The translations under genes and the position numbers were made by a program. A stretch of 33,560 bases of DNA from a marine bacterium B5-7 (GTDB lineage Bacteria; Pseudomonadota; Gammaproteobacteria; Arenicellales; CAJQKF01): positions 1 through 33,560 of the forward strand of contig BQJD01000040.1 of the NCBI GenBank assembly GCA_021604525.1, read 5' to 3'. How positions within the stretch are numbered: the first letter of the stretch is position 1; every line of letters begins with the position of its first letter. The notes beneath the pieces were generated by a model, which was given only the letters and a program-made list of their open reading frames with translations, had not been told where the DNA came from and did not search any database. Shown piece after piece: positions 14,867-23,986 of this stretch.

Positions 14867-16096
14867 TCAGGAATAGAACAATGTTCCGGTCCCAAGACAT
14901 TCAACGAGTATCCGATAAACGTCCATCAGTTTTGTGTGTTGCGGTTGCTTGCCGCATGCACGGCGTATACGTGTCGCCAGCGTGCCATTGGCGAGAATGT
15001 TGTGCAGCGGTTGGTCGAGTTGTGAATCAGTGGGTGGTGTGCGCTCAATCAGTTTTGCCCACAGTTTTTGTGCCGTGAGGGAACCAAAGCGACGTAGTCC
15101 GAAAAATTCCAGATAAGCACGGTCGTCGATGCGTGCCTTCTCACCGTGTTCGATACCTTCAAGTAACAGACGTGCCAGCGCATCCGTATCGAAAGCATTC
15201 AGGTTTATAATACCTGCATGTTTTTCATCGGCAATCTCCCGCACCAGGGCAACAGTGGCGGCGGCGATAGCGATATCGGCGTGTGGGCTTTCCTGAGTAT
15301 CCAGCACACGAATCTCGATGGCGCTTCGATCGAACCTTGTAATGGCGCCACGTGAATTCAGCCACTCTTCCTGAAGAATTCCATCGGTATCAAAGGGTGC
15401 AATGTCCGCATACATGGGCGCCAGAATGGTTTGCCTGTAATCGTCTATTCCATTTACCGCCTCGGGTACAACGCGACCGGTAATGGATGGAATGCGCTTT
15501 GCATTATGGCGGTACGTCTGCATTCGATAATCGCTATAGCCGGTATCACAGCCGTCAGCGAAGGGTGAGCTTGCTGCCAGCATGGGTAGCAGCGGCAACA
15601 CCACGCGTATCGCCGCATGCAGTCGCGTGAACTCCTCGTTGCCATTGAATGGCAGATTGATATGCATGCTCTGCAGATTGGTCCAGCCGTGACCGCGACA
15701 ATCGAAGATGCGATGGTAGGCAGCATAAATTTCATCATAACCATGAGGCCACAGTTTCATGTCAGTAGCCGGATTCATCCACGGGTGCATCGCTGTTGGC
15801 ATCAACTTGGCTCCGGAACTTTCCAGCTTTGAATTGATTTCGTCAATGCCTCTGTGGAAGTGACCGACCAGTGGGCCGAGTATCTCAGCGGGGCCGTTGG
15901 TCTTTTGTTCTATGACATGAAGCGCCAACTCGTTCGACCAGGCAATGGGGCCATGTTCAACCTCATTGACGTAATCGCCCTTGGTCGTCTTGAGAAGTGT
16001 ATCGGCAATGGGCATGACGTCCAGTGTGGTTTGATCGACGATCATGTATTCGATCTCAATTCCGAATCCTTCGAACAGGCCAAGAGTCTGACTCAT
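14867..16096 (-). CDS. GCS2-family (YbdK-like) glutamate-cysteine-ligase-type amide ligase
   Basis: This 409-residue member of the GCS2 carboxylate-amine ligase family has a glutamine-synthetase-like fold. Seen: the metal/ATP strand LFEGFGIEIEYMIVD (Glu14, Glu16 as ligands), TNLQSMHINLPF, and FDRSAIEIRVLDTQESP. GCS2 enzymes join an amino acid to a carboxylate using ATP. It is the last gene of a three-gene operon; its ATG overlaps the stop of the RLAN/ATP-grasp gene. With a ligase and a peptidase as partners it probably builds or processes a peptide-like metabolite or protein tag rather than ordinary glutathione. That role is inferred. Confidence 0.88.
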   Translation of the reverse strand: MSQTLGLFEGFGIEIEYMIVDQTTLDVMPIADTLLKTTKGDYVNEVEHGPIAWSNELALHVIEQKTNGPAEILGPLVGHFHRGIDEINSKLESSGAKLMPTAMHPWMNPATDMKLWPHGYDEIYAAYHRIFDCRGHGWTNLQSMHINLPFNGNEEFTRLHAAIRVVLPLLPMLAASSPFADGCDTGYSDYRMQTYRHNAKRIPSITGRVVPEAVNGIDDYRQTILAPMYADIAPFDTDGILQEEWLNSRGAITRFDRSAIEIRVLDTQESPHADIAIAAATVALVREIADEKHAGIINLNAFDTDALARLLLEGIEHGEKARIDDRAYLEFFGLRRFGSLTAQKLWAKLIERTPPTDSQLDQPLHNILANGTLATRIRRACGKQPQHTKLMDVYRILVECLGTGTLFYS

Positions 16097-17556
16097 GTGG
16101 TTCGCGCCGCCTTGCGCTTTTCTATACTGTCGAGGAAGTAACGCATCACCCGGTCATAGAGCGCACCTTTAAGTACGGCGTCCTCAATGCCCGCGTCGAT
16201 ATTGGGATTATCGTTTATCTCGATAACATAACAGCGGTTGCGGGATTGTTTGATGTCAACGCCATATAGGCCACGACCAATCAAGCGGGTGGCGCGCAAA
16301 GCGATTCGAATCACTTCAGCCGGGGCATCTTCCACAGCAAGCGTGTCGGCATTGCCTTCGATAATGCGTTCACCGTCGCGGCGCACAATCTGCCAGTGTC
16401 GCCGGGCCATGTAATAGCGACAGGCGAATAAAGGTACACCATCGAGAACACCAATACGCCAATCGAAATCGGTCGGCAGAAACGACTGCGCGACGACCAG
16501 GTCTGAAATATCAAACAGTGCGTCCAGTTTCTCATTGAGTTCTGCTTGCGTATCGACCTTGTGAACGCCTTGAGAGAAGGCGCTGTCGGGCTGTTTGAGA
16601 ATGCAAGGCAGTTTTAACAGTTCGATTATGTGCTGTCGGTTTCCAGCATGTACGATCATGGTTTTTGGCGTCGCCACGCGATGACGGGTCAAGCGCTCGG
16701 CGAGGTAGACTTTGTTGGAACAACGGATAATGTCGCGTGGTGCATCGACGACCACCAGTCCTTCGGCTTCGGCGCGCTGCGAGAATCGGTAGGTGTAGTG
16801 ATTGACACGGGTGGTGGCGCGAATGAAAAGCGCATCAAATTCAGCGAGTCGTGCTGAATCGTCCTGGGTTATAAATCGGGTAGCAATTCCAAGCGATGCT
16901 GCAGCGCGAACGAATCGATCCAGGGCGCGTGCATTGGACGGTGTGTCTTTTTCATCTTGATCGTGAAGTATTGCCAGGTCGTATCGTGAATCGGCAGGTC
17001 GCTTACCACGTTGGCGGCTGCCGAAGTAACGAATGGCCGATTCAATGACAAAGCTGTGATGTGATTCAGGAATTTCGCGAGCAGCGATTACGCGCACGTT
17101 ACGAATTTGCCATTCGTTCGCCTTATGAACAAATTGGACTCGTAGTAGTGGTGTTTGAAAATGACTGAACAGCCGTGTGCACAAGGTTTGGTAACGGGTC
17201 GCCATGTTGCGGCCGAAGTAAATGCTCAAGGTAAATGCATCGGAACGCAGCGATGCCAGCGAACTTTTGATAAGTTGGGCGAGGTCTTCTGAAGCGATGC
17301 GTATAATGGCGGGTGATCTTAGATCCTGAAGTGTACCGACACTTGGCATGGGGCGATGCCCGCGTGCTTCGCCCAGCAGTGACACGTAGTATCCCGTGCT
17401 CTGATACCGGTATGACCGGCACAGATTGAAGACGCGGGTGTGGCGTCTTCTGCCGAACTCATCAAGTGTCAGGTAGTCACGGGCGGCGGCGACCTCAACT
17501 CCGGTAATTGACAGTGGCCATAGCTCCGGACGGTCAACGACAATGAGTGAGGTCAT
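16093..17556 (-). CDS. RimK-type ATP-grasp ligase with N-terminal RLAN domain
   Basis: This 487-residue protein has an N-terminal RLAN domain (about 1-190) containing REIPESHHSFV (160-170) and RQRGKRPADSRYDLAILHDQ (181-200). A C-terminal RimK-type ATP-grasp domain (about 195-480) follows, with phosphate-binding LPCILKQPDSAFSQG (316-330, Lys321), VVAQSFLPTDFDWRIGVLDG (354-373) and the Mg site YVIEINDNPNIDAG (443-456, Glu447, Asn449). It ligates a carboxylate to an amine with ATP. It overlaps both neighbours by four bases (ATGA), so the three products are probably made in fixed proportion. The substrate is unknown. Confidence 0.9.
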   Translation of the reverse strand: MTSLIVVDRPELWPLSITGVEVAAARDYLTLDEFGRRRHTRVFNLCRSYRYQSTGYYVSLLGEARGHRPMPSVGTLQDLRSPAIIRIASEDLAQLIKSSLASLRSDAFTLSIYFGRNMATRYQTLCTRLFSHFQTPLLRVQFVHKANEWQIRNVRVIAAREIPESHHSFVIESAIRYFGSRQRGKRPADSRYDLAILHDQDEKDTPSNARALDRFVRAAASLGIATRFITQDDSARLAEFDALFIRATTRVNHYTYRFSQRAEAEGLVVVDAPRDIIRCSNKVYLAERLTRHRVATPKTMIVHAGNRQHIIELLKLPCILKQPDSAFSQGVHKVDTQAELNEKLDALFDISDLVVAQSFLPTDFDWRIGVLDGVPLFACRYYMARRHWQIVRRDGERIIEGNADTLAVEDAPAEVIRIALRATRLIGRGLYGVDIKQSRNRCYVIEINDNPNIDAGIEDAVLKGALYDRVMRYFLDSIEKRKAARTT

Positions 17557-18323
17557 TGTGTAACACGCCTGCCACCAGGGTTTCGATCACGACGCGGTTC
17601 GATCATTAAAAGATTGGCGTCATGGGTCAGTATGCCAAGCATTACCGCACCGATTACGCGATAAATCGAAGCGTGATACTTGGATTCATCAAGCTTGGCT
17701 GTCGGCTGTATCGGGTCGGCGATATGTACTGTGCGTGAGCCGCTGTCATAGCCGTGCATGACAACAAAGTGCCCGGACGGTTCGCCTCGCAGGTCATCGA
17801 AGTCATCGTTCGGGCCGTACTCCCGGGGGGTACGATACAAATAGGTTGCACTGAGTCCGGTGAGGATGGGTACACCGCGTTTCAGGTAGCGTCGGATCAG
17901 CCCGGTGGTCAGATCTTCAAATTTGATGTTGCCACCTTTTTCGATAAATTCGATATAACCTTCAGTTGCTTCGATGAGTTTGAGGTCATGTTTGTATTTA
18001 AGTTGGCTTCGTAACTTTGAAGTGAGCGAAACAGAGCTGGGTTCGAACCAGCCTGGATCGAATACTTTCAGATCGAAGGTATAAATTGTTGCGTTGTATC
18101 CACGCCCCAGTGCATCGCAGCCAAGAAACGCGGCCAGTGTTCCACCTGCCTTCAGGGTTTTAACATCTCTTATCAATTCCCCAAGAGTAATTTCAAGACC
18201 GTAGTAACGGTATACGGAATGCAGGCACGTCGGACCGCAGGTGGTGTTGTCCGGTTGGGTGCGGATGTCGAAGCTGAGTGAGTCAACCAAGATTCTGTCC
18301 GATGGGCATATGTTGATGCGCAA
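17553..18323 (-). CDS. Peptidase C39-like (papain-like) protein of the ligase operon
   Basis: This 256-residue protein has a papain-like core. The oxyanion Gln23 and catalytic Cys29 lie in QPDNTTCGPTCLHSVYRYYG, His185 in SGHFVVMHGYD and Asp203 in IADP, the order seen in C39 bacteriocin-processing peptidases. There is no ABC transporter fused or nearby and no signal peptide, so it acts in the cytosol. The start appears to be TTG 18323: no ATG or GTG is available before the catalytic region, and upstream frame is closed by a stop within ten codons. It is first in the operon with the RLAN ligase and GCS2. It could trim a peptide before ligation or act as a transpeptidase. Confidence 0.82.
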   Translation of the reverse strand: MRINICPSDRILVDSLSFDIRTQPDNTTCGPTCLHSVYRYYGLEITLGELIRDVKTLKAGGTLAAFLGCDALGRGYNATIYTFDLKVFDPGWFEPSSVSLTSKLRSQLKYKHDLKLIEATEGYIEFIEKGGNIKFEDLTTGLIRRYLKRGVPILTGLSATYLYRTPREYGPNDDFDDLRGEPSGHFVVMHGYDSGSRTVHIADPIQPTAKLDESKYHASIYRVIGAVMLGILTHDANLLMIEPRRDRNPGGRRVTQ

Positions 18324-18457
18324 TGTACGACCAAATGCGTATACTCACAAGTATTCAATTACACGAATCTCTTACGACATACACGGCTTGTTTCAACTTG
18401 GCTTCGGCGTTGCACAGACTTATCGTGAGCAACAGATTCAAAGCGAGGAACGACGAC

Positions 18458-18967
18458 ATGAAAACCGAATATCTTAGAGCCATGGCCCGCTACAACCAGT
18501 GGATGAATGAGAAACTCTATAGGGTTGCCGCACGCCTGGATGATGCCGAACGCAAGCGTGATCAGGGTGCGTTTTTCAAATCCATTCACGGAACCTTGGA
18601 TCACATCCTGTTAGGTGACCGAGTCTGGATGGGTCGCTTTACCGGTGAACTTTTTACCCCTTCCGCGCTCGACCAGAACTTGCATGATAACTTTACTGAA
18701 CTTCATGCCGAGAGAGTTCGCTTCGATGCCTTCATCATTGATTGGATCCATGGTCTTGACGAAGAAGCCGCGATGGCAGACTTTGAATATAGAGGCATTG
18801 ATCCACCAACCAGACGACGACTTAAACTGTGGTTTGCGGTGACGCACATGTTCAATCATCAAACCCATCACCGTGGTCAGATTACTACCTTGTTGACCCA
18901 GGCAGGAGAGGATGTTGGCCCGACCGATCTTCTATGGTTGCCAGGTTATACAGAAGTACTTGACTGA
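18458..18967 (+). CDS. DinB/YfiT-family putative metal-dependent enzyme
   Basis: This 169-residue four-helix-bundle protein begins MKTEYLRAMARYNQWMNEKL. It carries the three-His site of the DinB superfamily: His in FFKSIHGTLDHILLGDRVWM, and the pair in TNHXH-like HMFNHQTHHRGQITTLL. Family members include thiol transferases (bacillithiol and mycothiol S-transferases), but many are uncharacterised. ATG 18458 with ribosome site GAGGA was chosen; the longer frame from 18323 overlaps the start of the divergent C39 gene and is unlike the family. The short gap to that gene means a shared promoter region. Confidence 0.88.
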   Translation: MKTEYLRAMARYNQWMNEKLYRVAARLDDAERKRDQGAFFKSIHGTLDHILLGDRVWMGRFTGELFTPSALDQNLHDNFTELHAERVRFDAFIIDWIHGLDEEAAMADFEYRGIDPPTRRRLKLWFAVTHMFNHQTHHRGQITTLLTQAGEDVGPTDLLWLPGYTEVLD

Positions 18968-18997
18968 GGATAAGGAATAATTATCACTATTGATAAG

Positions 18998-19035
18998 ATC
19001 AAGAATGTTTTCATGAATATGATCAGGTTCTTGAT
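18998..19035. terminator. Possible bidirectional terminator between converging genes
   Basis: ATCAAGAA (18998-19005) and TTCTTGAT (19028-19035) form an eight-base stem with a 22-base loop, followed on the plus strand by TTAAATTTT. It lies between the ends of the DinB-like and fusion genes. The stem is AT-rich and the loop large, so it is weak. Confidence 0.35.
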
Positions 19036-19051
19036 TTAAATTTTCATGGGC

Positions 19052-22000
19052 TCAGGATGTGAGGTGTTCAAGTCCATCGTCAAGACATTCCAGAAAGTAC
19101 GCAATGTCATCTGAGTTAATGCACAAAGGTGGTTTGATCTTCAGCGTGTTATTGAAGGCGCCATCAGTTGAAAGCAGGATGCCGCGCTGTTTCATGTATT
19201 CCACCAGTGCAGCTGCCTGTTTGGTTGCTGGTTCCAGAGTCTTGCGATCAACAACCAGTTCGGCGCCGACGAACAGTCCGATACCGCGAACATCGCCAAT
19301 AAGCGGGTGACGTTCCGCAAGTTCTGTGAGACCTGTCAGTAATTGATGGCCGCGGTTCGCTGCATTCTCCATCAGGCCGTCGATCACTACTGAATCGAGT
19401 ACTGCCAGGGCAACGGTGCACGATACCGGATTGCCACCGAAGGTATTGAAGTACTCCATGCCGGTCTCGAAACTGGCCGCGATCCCGGCGGTGGTCACCA
19501 CGGCGGCAATTGGATGGCCATTGCCGAGCGGTTTGCCAATGGTGACGATATCGGGAACCACGCCCTGGGTTTCAAAGCCCCACCAGCATTTGCCCATGCG
19601 GCCGAGACCAACCTGTACTTCATCGGCGATGCAGAGGCCGCCGGCATTACGGACGTATTCGTAAACAGTATCCAGATAACCGTCGGGCAGGATAATCTGT
19701 CCACTGACTCCGCCGAGTGACTCAGCTATGAATGCGGCCGGCGGCGTGTGTCGGGATTCGAGTCGCTCCAGGCAGTCTTTAACATGTGTCGCGTAGGCGG
19801 CTCCCGGGTCAGGGTCATCGCGTCGAATGACACCACGATAAGTGTCCGGCAGTGGGCAGATATGAGTATCGGATGGACAACCGCTTCCGCCGGGTCCATC
19901 GAACTTGTACGCACTGATATCGATCAGGCTGCTGGTGTGTCCGTGGTATCCCTTCTCCAGTGCGATGATATCGCGGCGTCCGGTATGGGCGCGGGCAAGA
20001 CGTAACGCAAGATCGTTGGCTTCGCTACCCGAGTTGACGAAAAAACACACGCTGAGCGGATCGGGCAGTAGAGTCGTGAGTCGCTCTGAAAGTTCGATGA
20101 TGTGATCATGCAGATAGCGTGTGTTGGTATTCAGTGTTGCCATCTGTCGTTGACCGGCAGCCACCACCCGAGGATGGCAATGCCCCACATGGCACACATT
20201 GTTAACCATATCGAGAAAGCGCGTTCCGGATTCATCAAAGAGATATTGGCCTTCACCGCGAATGATCTTCAGCGGCTTTTGGTAGGCCAGGGAAAGCATT
20301 TGTCCGAGTCGGATTCGACGTCGATCATGAAGTGCTTCAGGTGAGCGAATCACCGGCGCTTGCGTAAAAACAGATAACGGCAGGATAAGCGCAGGATCCG
20401 GAAAGACGCCTGTGAAGACTTCAAGCAGTGCGTCGTTGCCAACGCCATGAATGGCGGTCCCCATATCGAGTAACGAAGTCATGATCTGGAAATGAAGATG
20501 CGGCGGCCAGTCACCGTTAATCGGGTAGTCGCCAACCCAGCCAATAGTCTCGCCACGTCGAACAGTTTGTCCGACGGTCAAATGCTTAAGCGTATTGAGG
20601 CTAAGGTGTCCATACAGGGTCCAGAATGGCGTACCGTCATCGGTCGCATGTCGCAGAATGACCACCGGCCCGAAATCTAGCGGTTGATCATTGTTGGCGA
20701 TGGCATCGACAGTGCCGTCGAGCGGCGCATATATCGGTTCGCCGGCGGCAATGAATACATCGATACCGAGATGGCGGTCTCGGCGTTCCGACGGACTACC
20801 CGTTTGATAGGCGGGCGAAGAATAAAGGGTGCGCTTTTCAAAATACCGACCGATACCGACCTGGCACCCGGCACGGTCCATTAATCCGAACAGAGCATCG
20901 CTTAACTCACCTGTCGTGTTCAGCCCATGCATCGCTTTGGCGTGTTCGCTGTCGATGGTAAGGTCCAGGATCAACAGATTGGATTCATTGGAAAGATCGT
21001 AGTCGCACACTGATGCAAAGGTCGAGCGATGTCTCTGCAGCCAACGAATCACGTGCTGTGTAGATGGGTGTGGATGAAGCCCGCAAGCGTCGCGCAAACG
21101 ATAGTGAGCCAGTTCACGATTTTCGGCTTCAAGTCGATCAAGCAGCAATCGAAAGGGCCGCTGACTGACCAGTAAATAGTCGTTGTCAGGTTGTGCTGCA
21201 TGTTGCAGGACGCCGATCACGATGCTCATGGTGATGCGTGTTTCTATCAGGTCGAAGATCAGGGCGATCTCATTTTCATCAAGCATCGCCGCGCTGTTGT
21301 AACCTGAAACGATAAGTGCTGCCACAGCCAGTGGGTTGTCCTTGCCACACATGGCATAAGCGCAGGCGATAGCGATCTCTATAACCCGTTGACCAACAAC
21401 CACATCGCCGAAATCGATAAGTCCCATGACGTTGCCGTTATCCTCTACAACAATATTGTTATCGTTGGCATCGTTGTGAATGATTTGTAGTGGCAGGCGG
21501 TCAAGTGCGGGAACGACATCGGATTTAAAACGCATGAGTATTGATTCGATACGGGTGCGAAATTCCAATGGCTCGACCCGCCATGTCTCATCAATATATC
21601 GCCCGGCATGGCGCATGTTCCAGACGATGGCCGACGAGTCGCTGGCGTCCATCAATGGCATGGCATCTTGCGGCAGTTTGGCCAGCGCATTATCGAGCCG
21701 CGCCAGGTAACGACCCAGGTTATACGGCGAGACGAATTGATCGATGTCTGCATTGGACCATAAATTACCGTTCAACCACGTCAGGCAGCGTAGCGTGTAT
21801 TGCTGGTCATCGACATCCACGATAACCCGCATTTGTCCGTCAACCGAAAGTTGAAGCTTCGGTATGGTCAATTGCGGCGCCATTTCAGCAAGCCGGCTCA
21901 GTACATGGTCCTGCAGGTCGAGCGACGCGACCGCGTTAATACCGGCATAGGCCTTCAGTACATAACGCGCACTCGCTGTGTCTATTCTGAAATTAAGATC

Positions 22001-22084
22001 ACGCTCGCCATCAAGGGGCGTCGCCTCGCCGTCAATAGCGAAATATTCACGTGCCAGGTTTGCGGCGCGGTCGGCGGTAATCAT
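19052..22084 (-). CDS. APH-type kinase / M23 peptidase / class III aminotransferase-like fusion
   Basis: One 1010-residue chain has three complete domains. Residues 1-340 form an APH-type small-molecule kinase: catalytic HNDANDNN (203-210, Asp205) and Mg-binding DFGD (224-227). Residues 400-560 form an M23/LytM-like domain with zinc ligands His438 and Asp442 (HLGID) and HLH (His529, His531). Residues 585-1010 form a PLP enzyme of aminotransferase class III with NSGSEAND (684-691), IADEVQVG (819-826) and the PLP lysine Lys851 ([11 protein letters not shown]). Kinase plus class III lyase is the logic of hydroxylysine kinase with phospho-hydroxylysine or phosphoethanolamine ammonia-phospholyase, so the likely substrate is an amino alcohol. 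No signal peptide is seen, making an M23 fold surprising. Confidence 0.9.
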   Translation of the reverse strand: MITADRAANLAREYFAIDGEATPLDGERDLNFRIDTASARYVLKAYAGINAVASLDLQDHVLSRLAEMAPQLTIPKLQLSVDGQMRVIVDVDDQQYTLRCLTWLNGNLWSNADIDQFVSPYNLGRYLARLDNALAKLPQDAMPLMDASDSSAIVWNMRHAGRYIDETWRVEPLEFRTRIESILMRFKSDVVPALDRLPLQIIHNDANDNNIVVEDNGNVMGLIDFGDVVVGQRVIEIAIACAYAMCGKDNPLAVAALIVSGYNSAAMLDENEIALIFDLIETRITMSIVIGVLQHAAQPDNDYLLVSQRPFRLLLDRLEAENRELAHYRLRDACGLHPHPSTQHVIRWLQRHRSTFASVCDYDLSNESNLLILDLTIDSEHAKAMHGLNTTGELSDALFGLMDRAGCQVGIGRYFEKRTLYSSPAYQTGSPSERRDRHLGIDVFIAAGEPIYAPLDGTVDAIANNDQPLDFGPVVILRHATDDGTPFWTLYGHLSLNTLKHLTVGQTVRRGETIGWVGDYPINGDWPPHLHFQIMTSLLDMGTAIHGVGNDALLEVFTGVFPDPALILPLSVFTQAPVIRSPEALHDRRRIRLGQMLSLAYQKPLKIIRGEGQYLFDESGTRFLDMVNNVCHVGHCHPRVVAAGQRQMATLNTNTRYLHDHIIELSERLTTLLPDPLSVCFFVNSGSEANDLALRLARAHTGRRDIIALEKGYHGHTSSLIDISAYKFDGPGGSGCPSDTHICPLPDTYRGVIRRDDPDPGAAYATHVKDCLERLESRHTPPAAFIAESLGGVSGQIILPDGYLDTVYEYVRNAGGLCIADEVQVGLGRMGKCWWGFETQGVVPDIVTIGKPLGNGHPIAAVVTTAGIAASFETGMEYFNTFGGNPVSCTVALAVLDSVVIDGLMENAANRGHQLLTGLTELAERHPLIGDVRGIGLFVGAELVVDRKTLEPATKQAAALVEYMKQRGILLSTDGAFNNTLKIKPPLCINSDDIAYFLECLDDGLEHLTS

Positions 22085-22249
22085 GTCAAACTCTTCTTCT
22101 GCGTAAAATCGGCCATGTTAATTGAATTAAATCTCCGGAACGAGTATTGATTCGCATACCCGGCAATATCACCTTATGATTGTCATGACCGATGCTCCGA
22201 CACGATACAATCGACACCAACATGATCTGTAATTAATCGACTGATAACC

Positions 22250-22519
22250 ATGACGGGCGATCTTGACATAAAGAAACATGCGCGCGATCTGGAACGTCTC
22301 ATACAGGAACGACGTCGAACCCTGGCGCTGCCTGAAATGGACCACGAGATCGGTATCCGCCATCTCGCCTACATGTGCCGCTGTGTCTACAACGAGCAGG
22401 TTTCCGGCAGGTTGGCGCTCATATGGATAGGCTATGTACAGGGTGTGCTGCGTGCCGGTGGTGGTCCCAATGTTGAGGAACTCATGCAGATGATGCGCAA
22501 TGCCCGGGAGTCGGACTGA
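22250..22519 (+). CDS. Small protein of unknown function
   Basis: This 89-residue protein is rich in charge and probably all-helical, with no signal or membrane segment; I do not recognise the family. Visible pieces are HARDLERLIQERRRTLALPE (a charged helix) and YMCRCVYNEQVSGRLALIWI. A good ATG lies at 22250. It ends 59 bases before the hydrolase gene in the same direction, so the two may be co-transcribed. A longer antisense frame (22169-22606) covers the same DNA but is composed of low-probability protein. The plus frame is preferred for its balanced composition and operon-like place. Confidence 0.55.
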   Translation: MTGDLDIKKHARDLERLIQERRRTLALPEMDHEIGIRHLAYMCRCVYNEQVSGRLALIWIGYVQGVLRAGGGPNVEELMQMMRNARESD

Positions 22520-22578
22520 GCATCTCGCTACAATACAATACGTCCATAAATTTCGAGTGACCCGGTACATCTGAAACA

Positions 22579-23454
22579 ATGTTTGATTCAACTTTCGATG
22601 CAACAACCATCACGACGTCGGGTGCGAATATTTTTGCGCGTGCCGGCGGTAGCGGTCCGCCACTGTTATTGCTTCATGGCTACCCCGAGACCCATGTCAT
22701 GTGGCACCGTGTCGCGCCAGCGCTTACGGAAAATTTCTTCGTGGTATGCGCCGATCTTCGTGGTTATGGTGACAGCAGCAAGCCAGAGGCTGGTGAGAAT
22801 TTTATCAACTATTCCAAACGCGCCATGGCGGCCGATATGGTCGAGGTCATGCAGTACTTTGGTCATGAGCAATTCATGGTTGCCGGACACGACCGCGGCG
22901 CCCGCGTCACCCATCGCCTGGCACTGGATCATCCGCAACGTGTCACGCGAGCTTCGGTGATGGATATTGCGCCGACCCTGCATATGTTCCAGCATACAGA
23001 CCAGTCATTTGCCACAGGCTACTATCACTGGTTTTTCCTCATACAGGGCAGTGGTCTGCCGGAGCATCTGATTGGTGCCGATCCCGATTATTTTCTGAAA
23101 ATGAAGATGGGGCAGTGGAGTGCGCCGGATGCAATATTCGATGATGAAGCAGTTGCAGAATACCTGCGCTGTTTTCGTAACCCGCAAACCATACGCGCCT
23201 CGTGCGATGACTATCGCGCCGCAGCAGGCATTGACCTCGAACACGACGAAGTGGATCGCGGTCGACGTATCCAGTGTCCATTGTTGGTCTTGTGGGGTTC
23301 TCGCGGCTTTGTCCATCGAACCTACGATGTACTGTCAGTGTGGCGCGATTATGCTGAAGACGTGCAGGGAGCGAGTCTCGATTGCGGTCACTTCCTGCCG
23401 GAAGAACAACCCGATGATGTGGTTGCCAGGCTCAAGGAGTTCTTCACACAATGA
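22579..23454 (+). CDS. Alpha/beta hydrolase resembling fluoroacetate (haloacetate) dehalogenase
   Basis: This 291-residue alpha/beta hydrolase has LLLHGYPETHVMW (oxyanion region) and the nucleophile elbow GHDRGAR with Asp105 in place of the usual Ser. Residues known from the fluoroacetate dehalogenase active site are all here: Asp105, Arg106, Arg109, Asp129, the halide-binding His150, Trp151 and Tyr212 (YYHWFFL, SCDDYRAA), and His271 (DCGHFLPEE). The enzyme would hydrolyse short haloacids by an aspartyl ester. Relatives can prefer other substrates, so activity on fluoroacetate is inferred. The stop overlaps the next start by four bases (ATGA). No fluoride exporter is adjacent. Confidence 0.88.
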   Translation: MFDSTFDATTITTSGANIFARAGGSGPPLLLLHGYPETHVMWHRVAPALTENFFVVCADLRGYGDSSKPEAGENFINYSKRAMAADMVEVMQYFGHEQFMVAGHDRGARVTHRLALDHPQRVTRASVMDIAPTLHMFQHTDQSFATGYYHWFFLIQGSGLPEHLIGADPDYFLKMKMGQWSAPDAIFDDEAVAEYLRCFRNPQTIRASCDDYRAAAGIDLEHDEVDRGRRIQCPLLVLWGSRGFVHRTYDVLSVWRDYAEDVQGASLDCGHFLPEEQPDDVVARLKEFFTQ

Positions 23455-23897
23455 GTAAGGATCTCCATGCAACATTCTCGATGTCAGGGCTCGAATACTT
23501 TTCCAGAGTCTTGACCGGGGAGCTTCCTCTGCCTGCGATGTGCGAGGCCGTACCGATGCGCTTCACCCATGTGGGCGAAGGCATGGTTCGGTTAACTGCA
23601 ACACCCACAATATTGCACACGAATACCGTCGGCGGTGTCCATGGTGGTTTCGCGGCAACGGTAATCGATACGGTCACCGGTTGCGCTGTGCACACTCACA
23701 TGGCGGCGGGTGAGTCCTACACCACTGTTTCACTGGAATTGAAAATGTTTCGCCCACCCTCGCTGGATGAGCCATTGTTCGCTGAAGGAAGACTGATCAA
23801 TCTGTCGCGTCGCATTGGCGTCGCCGAAGGATTAATCCGCAATGGTGAGGGCAAGCTCGTCGCCCAGGGAACGGCAACCTGTATGGTATTTCGCTAA
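23451..23897 (+). CDS. PaaI-family hotdog thioesterase
   Basis: This 148-residue hotdog-fold protein has the family signature HTNTVGGVHGGFAATVIDTVTGCAV, with the HGG turn, and YTTVSLELKMFRP and RIGVAEGLIRNGEGKLVAQGTATCMVF at the end. PaaI-type enzymes hydrolyse acyl- or aryl-CoA thioesters. It is translationally coupled to the upstream dehalogenase-like gene, suggesting a two-gene unit in catabolism of a small acid. It is followed by a strong bidirectional terminator. Confidence 0.9.
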   Translation: MSKDLHATFSMSGLEYFSRVLTGELPLPAMCEAVPMRFTHVGEGMVRLTATPTILHTNTVGGVHGGFAATVIDTVTGCAVHTHMAAGESYTTVSLELKMFRPPSLDEPLFAEGRLINLSRRIGVAEGLIRNGEGKLVAQGTATCMVFR

Positions 23898-23935
23898 GCT
23901 ATGAGTAGTTCACGGTTTAAACCCGATCGGGTCAT

Positions 23936-23967
23936 AAAAAACGGGGCCTTCAGTGGCCCCGTTTTTG
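23936..23967. terminator. Bidirectional rho-independent terminator
   Basis: AAAAAACGGGGCC, loop TTCAGT, then GGCCCCGTTTTTG form a GC-rich stem flanked by an A-run on one side and a T-run on the other. It can therefore stop transcripts from both the thioesterase gene (+) and pckA (-), which converge here. Confidence 0.92.
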
Positions 23968-23986
23968 TATGGCATAAGATAAGAGG

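Noticed and set aside
22169-22606. 145-residue minus-strand frame
   Set aside because: It runs antisense through the small protein gene and into the hydrolase start, has no recognisable domain and an unlikely composition.
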